A stretch of 64,000 nucleotides of DNA from a virus: positions 41,973 to 105,972 of the IMG/VR virus record IMGVR_UViG_3300032053_000017; one strand, given 5' to 3'. Positions 20,647-28,123 of the stretch are shown here, one piece after another. The notes beneath the pieces are model-generated. The model did not search any database. It was not told the DNA's origin and worked only from the letters and a program-made list of their open reading frames with translations. The number at the start of each line of letters is the position of its first letter. Position 1 is the stretch's first letter. A program made the translations under genes and the position numbers.

Positions 20647-21678
20647 ATGGGTAAGTGGTTTAAGGTAGCTATAGTAGGACTCATAGCGGCAGCGGCTGTC
20701 GTGCTGGCCTCCGCGGTGTACACGCCGGCATCGGCAGTTGGTGTTGGTGGTGGCGGCGGCGGCGGCGGCGGCAAGACGCACACGCCGACAGCGACGGCGA
20801 CGGCAACATCTACGCCTCAGACGTACCAAGTCATTGAGGCGAAGGCGCTGACCGAGCACGAGTGCGACTGCCACGAGTGGCACTTCGTCATCAACAAGGT
20901 CAAGGAAGGCCCGCAGGGCGACAGGTACAAGTATGTTCCGTCGCACATCCACGTAACTTGGGCCAATGGCGATACTGAGCGTGTGGACGTGGACGAGAAG
21001 TATGCGGACGGCAATTGGAGGGTTGGGCACTACACCGTGGACCATAACCTCAACTTCACGGTTACCAGCGCTACGGCCGAGATATATGGGGAGTGGGACG
21101 GGCAGTTCAACCTCAGTCATGGTCCGTGTCCTCCGTCAACTAAGACGCCGACTCCGACGCTTACACCAACGGCGACTGCGACGACGGTTCCGACGGATAC
21201 TCCGACGGCGACTCCGACGGACACGGCTACGCCTGAGCCGACGGCAACGGATACCCCGGAACCTACGGCAACAGAGGTCCCGCCGACGGATACCGCGGTG
21301 CCCACGGCGACGCTGACCCCGACCCCGGAGGATACGGATACTCCTGTCCCGACGGACACGGCTACCCCGCTTCCGACGGATACGGCGACGGCGACCCCTT
21401 GGCATCGTGAGCACACTCCAACGCCTGAGGCGACCTCTACAGTTGCTCCGGAGCCTACAGCTACAGCGACGATACCTCAGGCGCGTCTTGAGCCTCTGGT
21501 CCCGCCGGCGCCGCCTGCGGTTGTACTACCTAGCGCTGGAGAAGGTTTGGAGAAGACTGACGTTCCGCTGGGGCTCGCGATTGGCGTGGCGGTATGTCTC
21601 GTCATCATGTCCGGGTTCATCACCGTTATCGTGGCGTGTTGCGTTCGTGGCGCAAGGTGGTTGAGGAGGGACAGTTGA
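20647..21678 (+). CDS. secreted, membrane-anchored protein with Thr/Pro stalk
   Basis: 343 residues. Signal peptide (1-29, AAAAVVLASAV), a run of nine Gly, a small folded domain (about 58-160) with C-x-C-x-E-W-H, then some 115 residues of TPTATPT-type repeats, and a C-terminal membrane helix (about 308-333) with a basic tail. The layout is that of a cell-surface display protein, with the stalk spanning the envelope. The stalk style is common in Chloroflexota proteins. It may alter the infected cell's surface, for example to block superinfection; the function is inference. Confidence 0.75.
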   Translation: MGKWFKVAIVGLIAAAAVVLASAVYTPASAVGVGGGGGGGGGKTHTPTATATATSTPQTYQVIEAKALTEHECDCHEWHFVINKVKEGPQGDRYKYVPSHIHVTWANGDTERVDVDEKYADGNWRVGHYTVDHNLNFTVTSATAEIYGEWDGQFNLSHGPCPPSTKTPTPTLTPTATATTVPTDTPTATPTDTATPEPTATDTPEPTATEVPPTDTAVPTATLTPTPEDTDTPVPTDTATPLPTDTATATPWHREHTPTPEATSTVAPEPTATATIPQARLEPLVPPAPPAVVLPSAGEGLEKTDVPLGLAIGVAVCLVIMSGFITVIVACCVRGARWLRRDS

Positions 21679-22823
21679 GGATCATAGACAGCTCCCCAGA
21701 GGGTGGCCTGCAGATCTTCGACTGGGCAGACAACCTCGAGCAGGGGGCGTTTCACCAGGCGCGTGACATCGCGGCGTTGCCGTTCGCGTTCCATCATGTG
21801 GCTGTCATGGCTGACGGGCACCAGGGCTTTGGGATGCCGATCGGCGGGGTGCTCGCGACGCGCGGCGTCGTGGTCCCGAACGCGGTTGGCGTTGATATCG
21901 GCTGCGGGATGATAGCTGTCAGGACCGACAGGTCGGTCTTCGGCTTGACGCCGGATACGCTCAAGAGGATCCTTGCAGACGTGCGTAGGACGGTTCCGCT
22001 TGGTTTGGGTAAGCGCCATGACCAGTCGCAGGACTGGGAGGGGTTTGGTCGTGCACCGAATCTGCCCGTCATCCAGCGGCAGCTGGAGGCGGCTAGGAAG
22101 CAGCTCGGTACACTGGGCGCGGGCAACCACTTCATCGAGATACAGGCTGATGATGCTGGCTCCGTATGGGTGATGGTTCACTCCGGCAGTCGTAACTTCG
22201 GGCTGCAGGTTGCCGGCGAGTATCACAGGACAGCTAAGGCCCTGTGCGAACGGTGGCACTCCAAGCTCCCGACGCCAGATCTTGCATTCCTGCCCATCGA
22301 GACACAGGACGGCAAGGACTATATGGAGGCCATGAACTACTGCCTCGAGTTCGCGAAGGCGAGCAGGGCGTTGATGATGACTCGGGTTGTCGAGGCGCTT
22401 GGGGCAACGGTCTTTAAGTCACTTGACATACACCACAACTATGCTGCATGGGAGCGTCACTTCGGTCAGGATGTGCTCGTCCACCGGAAGGGCGCGACAT
22501 ACGCCGGCTTGGGAGTGGAGGGGATCATACCTGGTTCGATGGGTACGGCGAGCTACATCGTCAACGGGCTTGGCAACCGTCTGAGCTTCAACTCGTGCTC
22601 GCACGGGGCGGGCAGATGTATGAGTCGCACGGCTGCACGGCATGACCTCGACCTGGTGGAGGAGCAGGCGAAGATGGGCAGTGTGGTCGGAGGGCCACGG
22701 ACTGTTGCGGACCTCGATGAGGCGCCAGGCGCATACAAGGACATCGACGCGGTCATGGCCGCACAGGTCGACCTCGTGGAGGTTGTTACAAAGCTGCACC
22801 CATTGGCCAGCTTGAAGGGATAG
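21675..22823 (+). CDS. rtcB: RtcB-type RNA ligase
   Basis: 382 residues from TTG 21675 behind GAGGAGGG. Metal-binding 'GVDIGCGM' (near 73-80), 'GNHFIE' (near 150), 'HSGSRN' (near 170), 'HHNYA', and 'SHGAGR' (near 308) with the His that accepts GMP, all intact. RtcB joins 2',3'-cyclic phosphate and 5'-OH RNA ends. Beside a phage tRNA array the natural role is mending tRNAs cut by host anticodon nucleases. Length suits the short RtcB subgroup. Confidence 0.93.
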   Translation: MRIIDSSPEGGLQIFDWADNLEQGAFHQARDIAALPFAFHHVAVMADGHQGFGMPIGGVLATRGVVVPNAVGVDIGCGMIAVRTDRSVFGLTPDTLKRILADVRRTVPLGLGKRHDQSQDWEGFGRAPNLPVIQRQLEAARKQLGTLGAGNHFIEIQADDAGSVWVMVHSGSRNFGLQVAGEYHRTAKALCERWHSKLPTPDLAFLPIETQDGKDYMEAMNYCLEFAKASRALMMTRVVEALGATVFKSLDIHHNYAAWERHFGQDVLVHRKGATYAGLGVEGIIPGSMGTASYIVNGLGNRLSFNSCSHGAGRCMSRTAARHDLDLVEEQAKMGSVVGGPRTVADLDEAPGAYKDIDAVMAAQVDLVEVVTKLHPLASLKG

Positions 22824-22830
22824 AGCAGTG

Positions 22831-23046
22831 ATGAAACGATGGGGCGGTGAGTTCCCGCACACGATCAAGAAGTGGCCGCAATTCTCCTGGCGCGTGGTGT
22901 GGGCGTTCGTTTGTCAGTGGGGTCCATGGCAGTTCAGCCACCATGGCGACATGGAGGCAGGGGGTGCCAGACACCTGATTCACGAGTATCGTGTATGCAT
23001 GTTTCCTGGCTGCGATGCGCGGCAATGGAGGAGTCGCTGGGTATGA
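22831..23046 (+). CDS. hypothetical Trp/His-rich protein
   Basis: 71 residues from ATG 22831. Unusual content of Trp (nine) and His with C-x4-C-D near the end. Unknown; overlaps the next gene by ATGA. Confidence 0.5.
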   Translation: MKRWGGEFPHTIKKWPQFSWRVVWAFVCQWGPWQFSHHGDMEAGGARHLIHEYRVCMFPGCDARQWRSRWV

Positions 23047-23225
23047 GCACTGAGCCGGGGTGGTTGACAGAGTACTGGGACGCATACGTCGACCTCGTTA
23101 GCGAGAGGACCGCCAGCGTGTGGGAACTCTACCGCGGCGGGTCTTTTGTCGCGATGCTGCTGCTGTACTCGGCGGAGTTTAACGCTGAGATCTCGGCAGC
23201 TGCTCGGGAGGCGGTGAAAGCATAG
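23043..23225 (+). CDS. small hypothetical protein
   Basis: 60 residues from ATG 23043. Amphipathic helices; hydrophobic 'FVAMLLLYSAEF'. Ends on the start of the next gene. Confidence 0.5.
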   Translation: MSTEPGWLTEYWDAYVDLVSERTASVWELYRGGSFVAMLLLYSAEFNAEISAAAREAVKA

Positions 23226-23401
23226 TGGCTCCAACTCAAGAAGAGAAGAAGCAGTTCTACGAGAATGTCCAGACGCTTGGTGAGGCGCTGCTTGCGGCCA
23301 TGCCACACCTCGGGTGTGACGCGTGCAAGGCACCGAAGGAGGTCAAGCGGTGCCGATGTGATTGCCACGTGGACTACTACCCAGGTGAGGTGGAGCCGTG
23401 A
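23225..23401 (+). CDS. small Cys-rich protein
   Basis: 58 residues from GTG 23225. Helix, then C-x2-C...C-x-C-x-C-H, enough for one zinc site. Unknown role. Confidence 0.5.
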   Translation: MAPTQEEKKQFYENVQTLGEALLAAMPHLGCDACKAPKEVKRCRCDCHVDYYPGEVEP

Positions 23402-23529
23402 GCAAACAGGTTATCTTTGAGATTGTGTTCTGGACATTGGCCTACGGCCTGTCAGTGGCGCTTTTGTTGGGGGTCTTCTATTCGGTTTTCAGGATAGAGG
23501 CGATTATGAGCAAGGGAGGCTGTCCATGA
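23398..23529 (+). CDS. small membrane protein
   Basis: 43 residues from GTG 23398, overlapping both neighbours. One membrane helix (VFWTLAYGLSVALLLGVFYSVF). Confidence 0.5.
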   Translation: MSKQVIFEIVFWTLAYGLSVALLLGVFYSVFRIEAIMSKGGCP

Positions 23530-23597
23530 AGAAGAAGTTCTGTTATTCAGGTAGACGCCCGACCAAGCGTATGAAGAAGGGGCCAAAGAGTGTCTAG
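23526..23597 (+). CDS. tiny basic peptide
   Basis: 23 residues (MKKKFCYSGRRPTKRMKKG...). Start overlaps the previous stop (ATGA) with GGGAGG upstream, which is the main support. Confidence 0.35.
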   Translation: MKKKFCYSGRRPTKRMKKGPKSV

Positions 23598-23709
23598 GAT
23601 AGCGTTGGTCGTTGTTGCAGGGCTGCTACTAGCAGGGGCAATTCCGGCAGAAGCGGGCTGGCTCTTGATTGTCTTTGGTCTAAGCCTGTGGGACTGGCTG
23701 GCGTCATGA
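23590..23709 (+). CDS. small membrane or secreted peptide
   Basis: 39 residues from GTG 23590. Signal-like start (IALVVVAGLLLAGAIPAEAG) and a second hydrophobic part. Confidence 0.4.
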   Translation: MSRIALVVVAGLLLAGAIPAEAGWLLIVFGLSLWDWLAS

Positions 23710-23975
23710 CCAAGGAGAGCAGCGCTGAGAAGAATAGGGCTCTTCTGCCGCTGGCTGAACAGATGGCGAAGAGCGCGCGGCTGCTAAGGGAGTTCAATAC
23801 TCAACGCGATGCGTGCAGAAGCTCGAACAAGGGTAGGAAGCAGTCGACTTTTGAATATCCGTTCGAGGAGACGATAATCGGTTTTGACAAGGGCGAGGTT
23901 ACCCTCGATGAGGTCATGGCCGAGTATAGGGAGCGCCTCCGCCTTGCTAGAGAAGGGAGGACACACAGGTCGTGA
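23706..23975 (+). CDS. hypothetical helical protein
   Basis: 89 residues from ATG 23706 (ATGA overlap). Mostly charged helices; segment 'FDKGEVTLDEVMAEYRERL' is acidic. No family recognised. Confidence 0.5.
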   Translation: MTKESSAEKNRALLPLAEQMAKSARLLREFNTQRDACRSSNKGRKQSTFEYPFEETIIGFDKGEVTLDEVMAEYRERLRLAREGRTHRS

Positions 23976-24325
23976 GTGTTGGAAAGGTGATCAACCGACT
24001 TGTAACGGCGGTAGTGTGCGCGGCTCTGTCGGTATGCGTGGTCTTAATGCTGTGGGTGATGTTCAATAGCGCAGTTACGCTGGTGGAAGCGGTGCTGGGT
24101 AGCGACAGTGCGCCGCGCACTTGCTACACCGTGACGGACGAGCGCGGCGGGATCTACAGAACGGACTCGCCGGTGCAGGCCATGGAGGTGGTAGCTGGGA
24201 TGCCGGCCGTGAGGTGGGAGGATAATGGGGAGGTGATCTATCTCTTCAGGCCGCTGTCGGTGACGTACAACGCGGACCTGTGCGAGACCGGCCAGAACAT
24301 CAAGGCTGTGGAGGCGCAGAGATGA
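23972..24325 (+). CDS. membrane-anchored protein
   Basis: 117 residues from GTG 23972. One membrane helix (about 9-33), then an exterior domain with two Cys (46 and about 104) that may pair. Unknown. Confidence 0.5.
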   Translation: MSVGKVINRLVTAVVCAALSVCVVLMLWVMFNSAVTLVEAVLGSDSAPRTCYTVTDERGGIYRTDSPVQAMEVVAGMPAVRWEDNGEVIYLFRPLSVTYNADLCETGQNIKAVEAQR

Positions 24326-24540
24326 CAGACGCTGGGATATTCAGAGACACCGATTATCGTCTTCCCGAAGAGCCAGCGCCGGAATTGTGTGATGAGGACG
24401 GCTGCGAGGAGGAGGGGATCCACGAGCTGGAGTGCGGGACGTGCGGGGGTATCGTGGGCCGGCTCTGCGACGGGCATATCGAGGAACTGGAGAGAAGGCT
24501 GATGGCCAATCGCGCAAGGAAGGTCGAGGTGCAGAAATGA
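24322..24540 (+). CDS. small zinc-binding protein
   Basis: 72 residues from ATG 24322. Cys/His ladder (C..C..H..C-x2-C..C-D-x-H) compatible with two zinc ions, then a basic helix. Confidence 0.5.
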   Translation: MTDAGIFRDTDYRLPEEPAPELCDEDGCEEEGIHELECGTCGGIVGRLCDGHIEELERRLMANRARKVEVQK

Positions 24541-24818
24541 TGACCGACGAGGCTCCCAGGCAGCGGTGGGAGATCGTCCCGCCGCCGGGGTCTGACAAGG
24601 CCCTGGATGCGGGGTGTAGGTGCCCAGTCATGGACAACGGTCATGGCAGGGGACGGGGTAACCCGCCGGAGTTCTGGGTTAGCGAGGATTGCCCGATGCA
24701 TGGGAAGGGTTACGCGGTTGACGGACCTCAGGGTCCTGATGGCATAGACCCAGGCCACTCAGTCGATGGTATAGACCCGGGCCATTCAGTCGATGGACCT
24801 CAGGGGAGGCGCGCATGA
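24537..24818 (+). CDS. small protein with short tandem repeat
   Basis: 93 residues. 'CRCPVMDNGHGRG' and 'CPMHGKG' form a Cys/His pattern seen in many short phage proteins. The C-terminus repeats GIDPGHSVD twice, flanked by two copies of DGPQG; the DNA repeats too (about 24725-24805), so copy number may vary. Confidence 0.55.
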   Translation: MMTDEAPRQRWEIVPPPGSDKALDAGCRCPVMDNGHGRGRGNPPEFWVSEDCPMHGKGYAVDGPQGPDGIDPGHSVDGIDPGHSVDGPQGRRA

Positions 24819-24937
24819 AGGATAAGCAGGTGTGTAGACTTAACAGCAGGCTGGGGGTGGCTGATAATCGAAAGGGGGTGATCCAGTATCGTCTTTCGGA
24901 TGCTGTTGGTCTGAGTCGCTCTAAGGAGTGCGTATGA
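24815..24937 (+). CDS. small hypothetical protein
   Basis: 40 residues from ATG 24815 (ATGA overlap). Last gene before the terminator at 24964. Unknown. Confidence 0.4.
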   Translation: MKDKQVCRLNSRLGVADNRKGVIQYRLSDAVGLSRSKECV

Positions 24938-24963
24938 AGTAGCAGAGAGCTAAGTGTGTTATG

Positions 24964-24995
24964 GGCCGGTCCGGGTTTCTCGGGCCGGTCTTTTT
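24964..24995 (+). terminator. intrinsic terminator overlapping promoter P8
   Basis: GGCCGGTCCG / CGGGCCGGTC stem (two G-U pairs) with loop GGTTTCT followed by TTTTT. It ends the small-gene operon. The GGTTTC of promoter P8 lies in the loop, so ending and restarting are combined. Confidence 0.75.
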
Positions 24996-25005
24996 GTCGT
25001 ATAAT
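24974..25005 (+). promoter_or_regulatory. class A phage promoter P8 (18-base spacer)
   Basis: GGTTTCTC at 24974-24981, 18-base gap, perfect TATAAT at 25000-25005. Drives the endonuclease gene at 25021 with a very short leader. Confidence 0.5.
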
Positions 25006-25020
25006 GGCAATGAGGATATG

Positions 25021-25500
25021 ATGCCAATTGGAGTGTATGAACGAACGCCTGAAACGCGCATAAAGATGGGCATAAGCCAAAGGACAAGTGTTAAGGCTAT
25101 TGCTCATCGAACGGTTATGCACACAGCGTTGAAGCGATGGTGGGCGTCAATGACTTTAGATGCGCGTCAGAAACATCTTGCTCACGCGTGGAACGCTGCT
25201 CGTCATGCTAGAAGCCCTAATAAGGCGGAGTTGCGACTGTTTAAGATAATTGAGAATCTAGGCTTTCCGCGCTTCACCGGTAGTGGCACGGTTCGGATAG
25301 GCAGTAAATACCCTGACTTTGTACACAGCGGGTTGCCGGTGGTGGTTGAGATGTTCGGTAATTGGTGGCACAAAGGGGATGACGGCCGTGCTCGTAGAGC
25401 CTATCTCGCCCGGCGCGGCTATCGGATGGTGATCGTGCGTGAGCGCGAACTCAGTCATCCAGATGTTATCCGGCGTCGAGTAGAACGAGCGCTCAATTAG
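25021..25500 (+). CDS. Vsr-like homing endonuclease
   Basis: 159 residues from the second of two consecutive ATGs. Opens 'MPIGVYERTPETR', almost the same as the endonuclease at 1087 (MPTGVFERTPELR). Nuclease part: 'KAELRLFKIIENLGF', 'YPDFVHSGLPVVVEMFGNWWH', 'YLARRGYRMVIVRERELS', the Vsr/DUF559 layout. Its DNA is visibly richer in A+T than neighbours, a sign of recent arrival. It has its own promoter and a terminator before it. Confidence 0.75.
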   Translation: MPIGVYERTPETRIKMGISQRTSVKAIAHRTVMHTALKRWWASMTLDARQKHLAHAWNAARHARSPNKAELRLFKIIENLGFPRFTGSGTVRIGSKYPDFVHSGLPVVVEMFGNWWHKGDDGRARRAYLARRGYRMVIVRERELSHPDVIRRRVERALN

Positions 25501-25534
25501 CCAAAGGAGGTGGTTCTTATGGAGGCAGACGACT

Positions 25535-25714
25535 ATGACAGACAAGAAACTGCCACCGGTAGTCCTCAGCGGCGCGGTTGCGCTCTTCGTGTACCGTTAC
25601 TTCATGCGTGTTTCTCCGCCCGGACCAGCTTCCGAGAAGGTGTTTCAGATAGTGCGCAAGAGTCTTAAGCGGGGGCTTGACGACTCTGGAATTGACGCCC
25701 AGATTAATGTCTAG
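25535..25714 (+). CDS. small membrane-like protein
   Basis: 59 residues from ATG 25535 with GGAGG upstream. Hydrophobic helix (VVLSGAVALFVYRYF) and a charged end. A competing frame from ATG 25519 exists; this one has the more protein-like product. Confidence 0.45.
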   Translation: MTDKKLPPVVLSGAVALFVYRYFMRVSPPGPASEKVFQIVRKSLKRGLDDSGIDAQINV

Positions 25715-25715
25715 A

Positions 25716-25746
25716 GGTTTCATCAGTACATCACAAAGTATACAAT
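25716..25746 (+). promoter_or_regulatory. class A phage promoter P5
   Basis: GGTTTCAT at 25716-25723, 17-base gap, TACAAT at 25741-25746. Two bases after the preceding stop. Leader to the next gene is about 88 bases. Confidence 0.55.
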
Positions 25747-25840
25747 TGATACGTCGGTAGAAATGGACGCCCCCATCTATAATAGAAGGGCTGAATCTGA
25801 TCGATGTAAGCACCGGCCAGCAAGAAGAGAGGGGTTGACG

Positions 25841-26053
25841 ATGGTTAAGCACGACTCGTTCCTCTGCCCACCGCACGTGGACGACTGCGACTGCGACGAC
25901 AAGGTGAACACGGTGTGCAACCCGTACTGCGTCCTGGGCTACTGTCCGACAGACGGCGCTGGCGATGAGTGCCAAGCGGACCCGAGCCAGTTGGAGAAGG
26001 TACCCTCGGGTATCGGCTTCACGTGGGCGTTCAAGAAAGGAGCAGAGCGGTGA
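25841..26053 (+). CDS. Cys-rich small protein
   Basis: 70 residues from ATG 25841 with AGAGAGGGG upstream; a longer frame from 25763 lacks such a site. Contains a dense run of Cys and Asp (DDCDCDD, C-x3-C-x4-C) suggesting metal binding. First gene after P5. Confidence 0.55.
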   Translation: MVKHDSFLCPPHVDDCDCDDKVNTVCNPYCVLGYCPTDGAGDECQADPSQLEKVPSGIGFTWAFKKGAER

Positions 26054-26451
26054 AAGACAGACGGAGTGTGAAGCGGATCCGCGAGGACGCACGACAGCCC
26101 GATATCAGCGAGCTGCACGAGCTGGTCAGGCGCTACAAGCCAGCGTACGCCGAGGGTGGTATGCAGGACCCGCCAGGACTGCGGGGCATCCCACTGGCAC
26201 GCACACCACTGGGTCCGACCAAGATCAAGGGCGCAGCTCGGAAGGTACAGGCGGCGGTGATGGCAGCAGCAACGCTGCCGTTCGCTGAGCTCATGCGCAT
26301 CAGACGTGATACCGGCAGCTTTGAGCCTGGGGTGGGCACCGTTCATGACATCGCGGGCAAGCTGGACCAGACCATAGACGAGGCCATGGACAGTCTCGTC
26401 GTTGACCCGGTCAGGACCGGGCCGATCGGACCAGAAGGTCAGGTATCGTAG
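26050..26451 (+). CDS. hypothetical basic protein
   Basis: 133 residues from GTG 26050 (GTGA overlap). Basic N-terminus, middle helix (AARKVQAAVMAAATLPFAELM). Not recognised. Confidence 0.55.
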   Translation: MKDRRSVKRIREDARQPDISELHELVRRYKPAYAEGGMQDPPGLRGIPLARTPLGPTKIKGAARKVQAAVMAAATLPFAELMRIRRDTGSFEPGVGTVHDIAGKLDQTIDEAMDSLVVDPVRTGPIGPEGQVS

Positions 26452-26636
26452 TGGTCATCGACATCGAGCAGTTCCTCGCCATCATCGGTGGCACTGTCCT
26501 TGCTCTAGTCCTGGGTACGGCGTTCGTCCACTGGTTCTTCGAGATGTTCAGCTGCCTCACCGACTGCTACGGCAACTGTGTAGAGTACGGGCCGGGAGCG
26601 CGACTTGTCAGGACCCTGCTGCGGAGGCACGACTGA
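26451..26636 (+). CDS. small membrane protein
   Basis: 61 residues from GTG 26451. One membrane helix (FLAIIGGTVLALVLGTAFVHWFF) followed by C-L-T-D-C-Y-G-N-C. Confidence 0.55.
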   Translation: MVIDIEQFLAIIGGTVLALVLGTAFVHWFFEMFSCLTDCYGNCVEYGPGARLVRTLLRRHD

Positions 26637-26926
26637 TGGACCCAGCCAAGGAGATCTGCAAGGCGCTCGGCCTCGATGAGCTGAGCGTGACGAACCTCAA
26701 GATCAACGTACGGCCGACAGAGATCCGTGTAGAGGCTGTCGTGGTCGTCCGTGAGAGCGGCAAGCTGGTGGAGGTACTCAGGCGCTTCAAGCTGGTGCCT
26801 GACGAGCTGGCCGTGGAGCCCGCATGTGTGGTCTGCGGTGCACGGTCCTGGTGGCTGCAGCATGACGGCAGGTGCGGCAACTGCTATACCCCGGAAGTAG
26901 ATGACGAGCCAGCGGTGCGTAAGTGA
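26636..26926 (+). CDS. hypothetical zinc-ribbon-tailed protein
   Basis: 96 residues. Beta strands then C-x2-C (CVVC) and C-x2-C (CGNC) near the C-terminus, one zinc ribbon. Unknown. Confidence 0.55.
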   Translation: MDPAKEICKALGLDELSVTNLKINVRPTEIRVEAVVVVRESGKLVEVLRRFKLVPDELAVEPACVVCGARSWWLQHDGRCGNCYTPEVDDEPAVRK

Positions 26927-27156
26927 CCGCGACCGAGCGGCTCAACAAGCGCTACCGTGAGGGGCGCATAACGGCGTGGCAGCACTACTGCCTGGTGCAG
27001 CGTCGCACGGCACGGCTGCTTGGAACGGAAGTTGGACGAGCACAGATCGCGCGCGAGGCCGCGCAAAGACTGGTGGAGCGGATGTCCAAGGACTGGCAGC
27101 CCATCAAAGACTGCGGCGAACGCGTCCACCACGTGGCTTCGGAGCCTGACGACTAG
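26923..27156 (+). CDS. hypothetical basic helical protein
   Basis: 77 residues from GTG 26923 (GTGA overlap). Helical and basic (ERLNKRYREGRI, QRRTARLLG), possibly nucleic-acid binding. Confidence 0.5.
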   Translation: MTATERLNKRYREGRITAWQHYCLVQRRTARLLGTEVGRAQIAREAAQRLVERMSKDWQPIKDCGERVHHVASEPDD

Positions 27157-27202
27157 AGGGTGAGGACGACCCTGGTGTCAAGTGGTACCACGGCTCAGGA
27201 CC

Positions 27203-27391
27203 ATGCAGATCTGGGAGCGGGGGACGCACCGGGTAGTGATAGCCGGCAAGTTCGTCATGGTGGTCAACAAGAGGACCGGACGCTCGTGGCACATCTCACT
27301 CAAGAGGATGCGGTGCGACATGGGCGAGCACGGGTACGACCTGGTCGACCAGGTGAGGTACAGGATGTCGAAGCGGGGACAGCTGCTGTGA
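27203..27391 (+). CDS. small basic protein
   Basis: 62 residues from ATG 27203. Beta-rich N-terminus then a basic helix. The overlapping frame from 27160 was judged a shadow up to 27388. Confidence 0.5.
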   Translation: MQIWERGTHRVVIAGKFVMVVNKRTGRSWHISLKRMRCDMGEHGYDLVDQVRYRMSKRGQLL

Positions 27392-27720
27392 GCATACAGG
27401 TCGGAAGGTATATACGACGGCTGCTGCTCAAGGTCCTCCGCGTGGAGGTGGTCTTGCAGCTGGACGCGGCCAAGGCGTTCGATGTGCTGCCGCCCCAGGA
27501 CCCCATGTGGGAGCGGGTCCGACAGCGGCTGGTACGCGGTGAGTTTCCGTCCAAGCGGCACAGGCTGACGGTCTACGCTATGGACACCAGCGGCAACAGC
27601 GTGGTGCTGCGGTGCGTTGACATCGACGAGGAGGTCTTCCTGGCCGACATCAAGGTGGATGCCGACCTGCTTAAGAAACTGCTCCATATCGCGAGTATCG
27701 CGCTTGGGACCGACAAGTAG
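27388..27720 (+). CDS. hypothetical protein
   Basis: 110 residues from GTG 27388 (GTGA overlap). Ends with a helix (DADLLKKLLHIASIAL). Last gene before the fibre block. Unknown. Confidence 0.5.
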   Translation: MSIQVGRYIRRLLLKVLRVEVVLQLDAAKAFDVLPPQDPMWERVRQRLVRGEFPSKRHRLTVYAMDTSGNSVVLRCVDIDEEVFLADIKVDADLLKKLLHIASIALGTDK

Positions 27721-27743
27721 ATAACAACCGGAGGTAAAGCAAC

Positions 27744-28112
27744 ATGCCAGACAAGCCATTCAGATTTGGACCAGTAGCGCTGACCAACACCCTGACCACC
27801 GACCTCCTGAAGGGACCGGTGCAGGCGGCGGCAGGAACGGGCATCGCCGCTCAGAACATCTATATGCTTATGCGCCATATCCGGGTCGTGAACAAGACGG
27901 CGGGTGCCGTGACCTTCAGCCTGTGGCTGGGTGCTACCGGTGGCAACGCGGCCGGTACCGAGGTCATCGGACAGGCCAAGTCGGTGGCGGCCAACTCAGA
28001 GTTCGACTGGTACGGGCAGATGCGCATGGATCCCGCTGACTACCTGGTCGGCGGTGCAAGTGCGAACACCTCTCTGACCATCCAGGGTGAGGGTGTGCTA
28101 GCCGTCGCCTAG
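27744..28112 (+). CDS. virion beta-sandwich protein
   Basis: 122 residues behind GGAGG. Beta-rich, with 'RHIRVVNKTAGAVTFSLWLG' and 'LTIQGEGVLAVA'. The same layout occurs in the protein at 29723. Such short jelly-roll-like proteins decorate heads or fibres. Assignment rests on character and position. Confidence 0.6.
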   Translation: MPDKPFRFGPVALTNTLTTDLLKGPVQAAAGTGIAAQNIYMLMRHIRVVNKTAGAVTFSLWLGATGGNAAGTEVIGQAKSVAANSEFDWYGQMRMDPADYLVGGASANTSLTIQGEGVLAVA

Positions 28113-28123
28113 GGGAGCTGAGC

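Noticed and set aside
21117-21416. Val/Gly/Ser repeat proteins on the minus strand
   Set aside because: They are the complement of the Thr/Pro stalk repeats of the 20647 gene.
24725-24805. CRISPR-like short repeat
   Set aside because: Only two adjacent units within a coding frame; no spacers. No CRISPR array was seen anywhere in the window.
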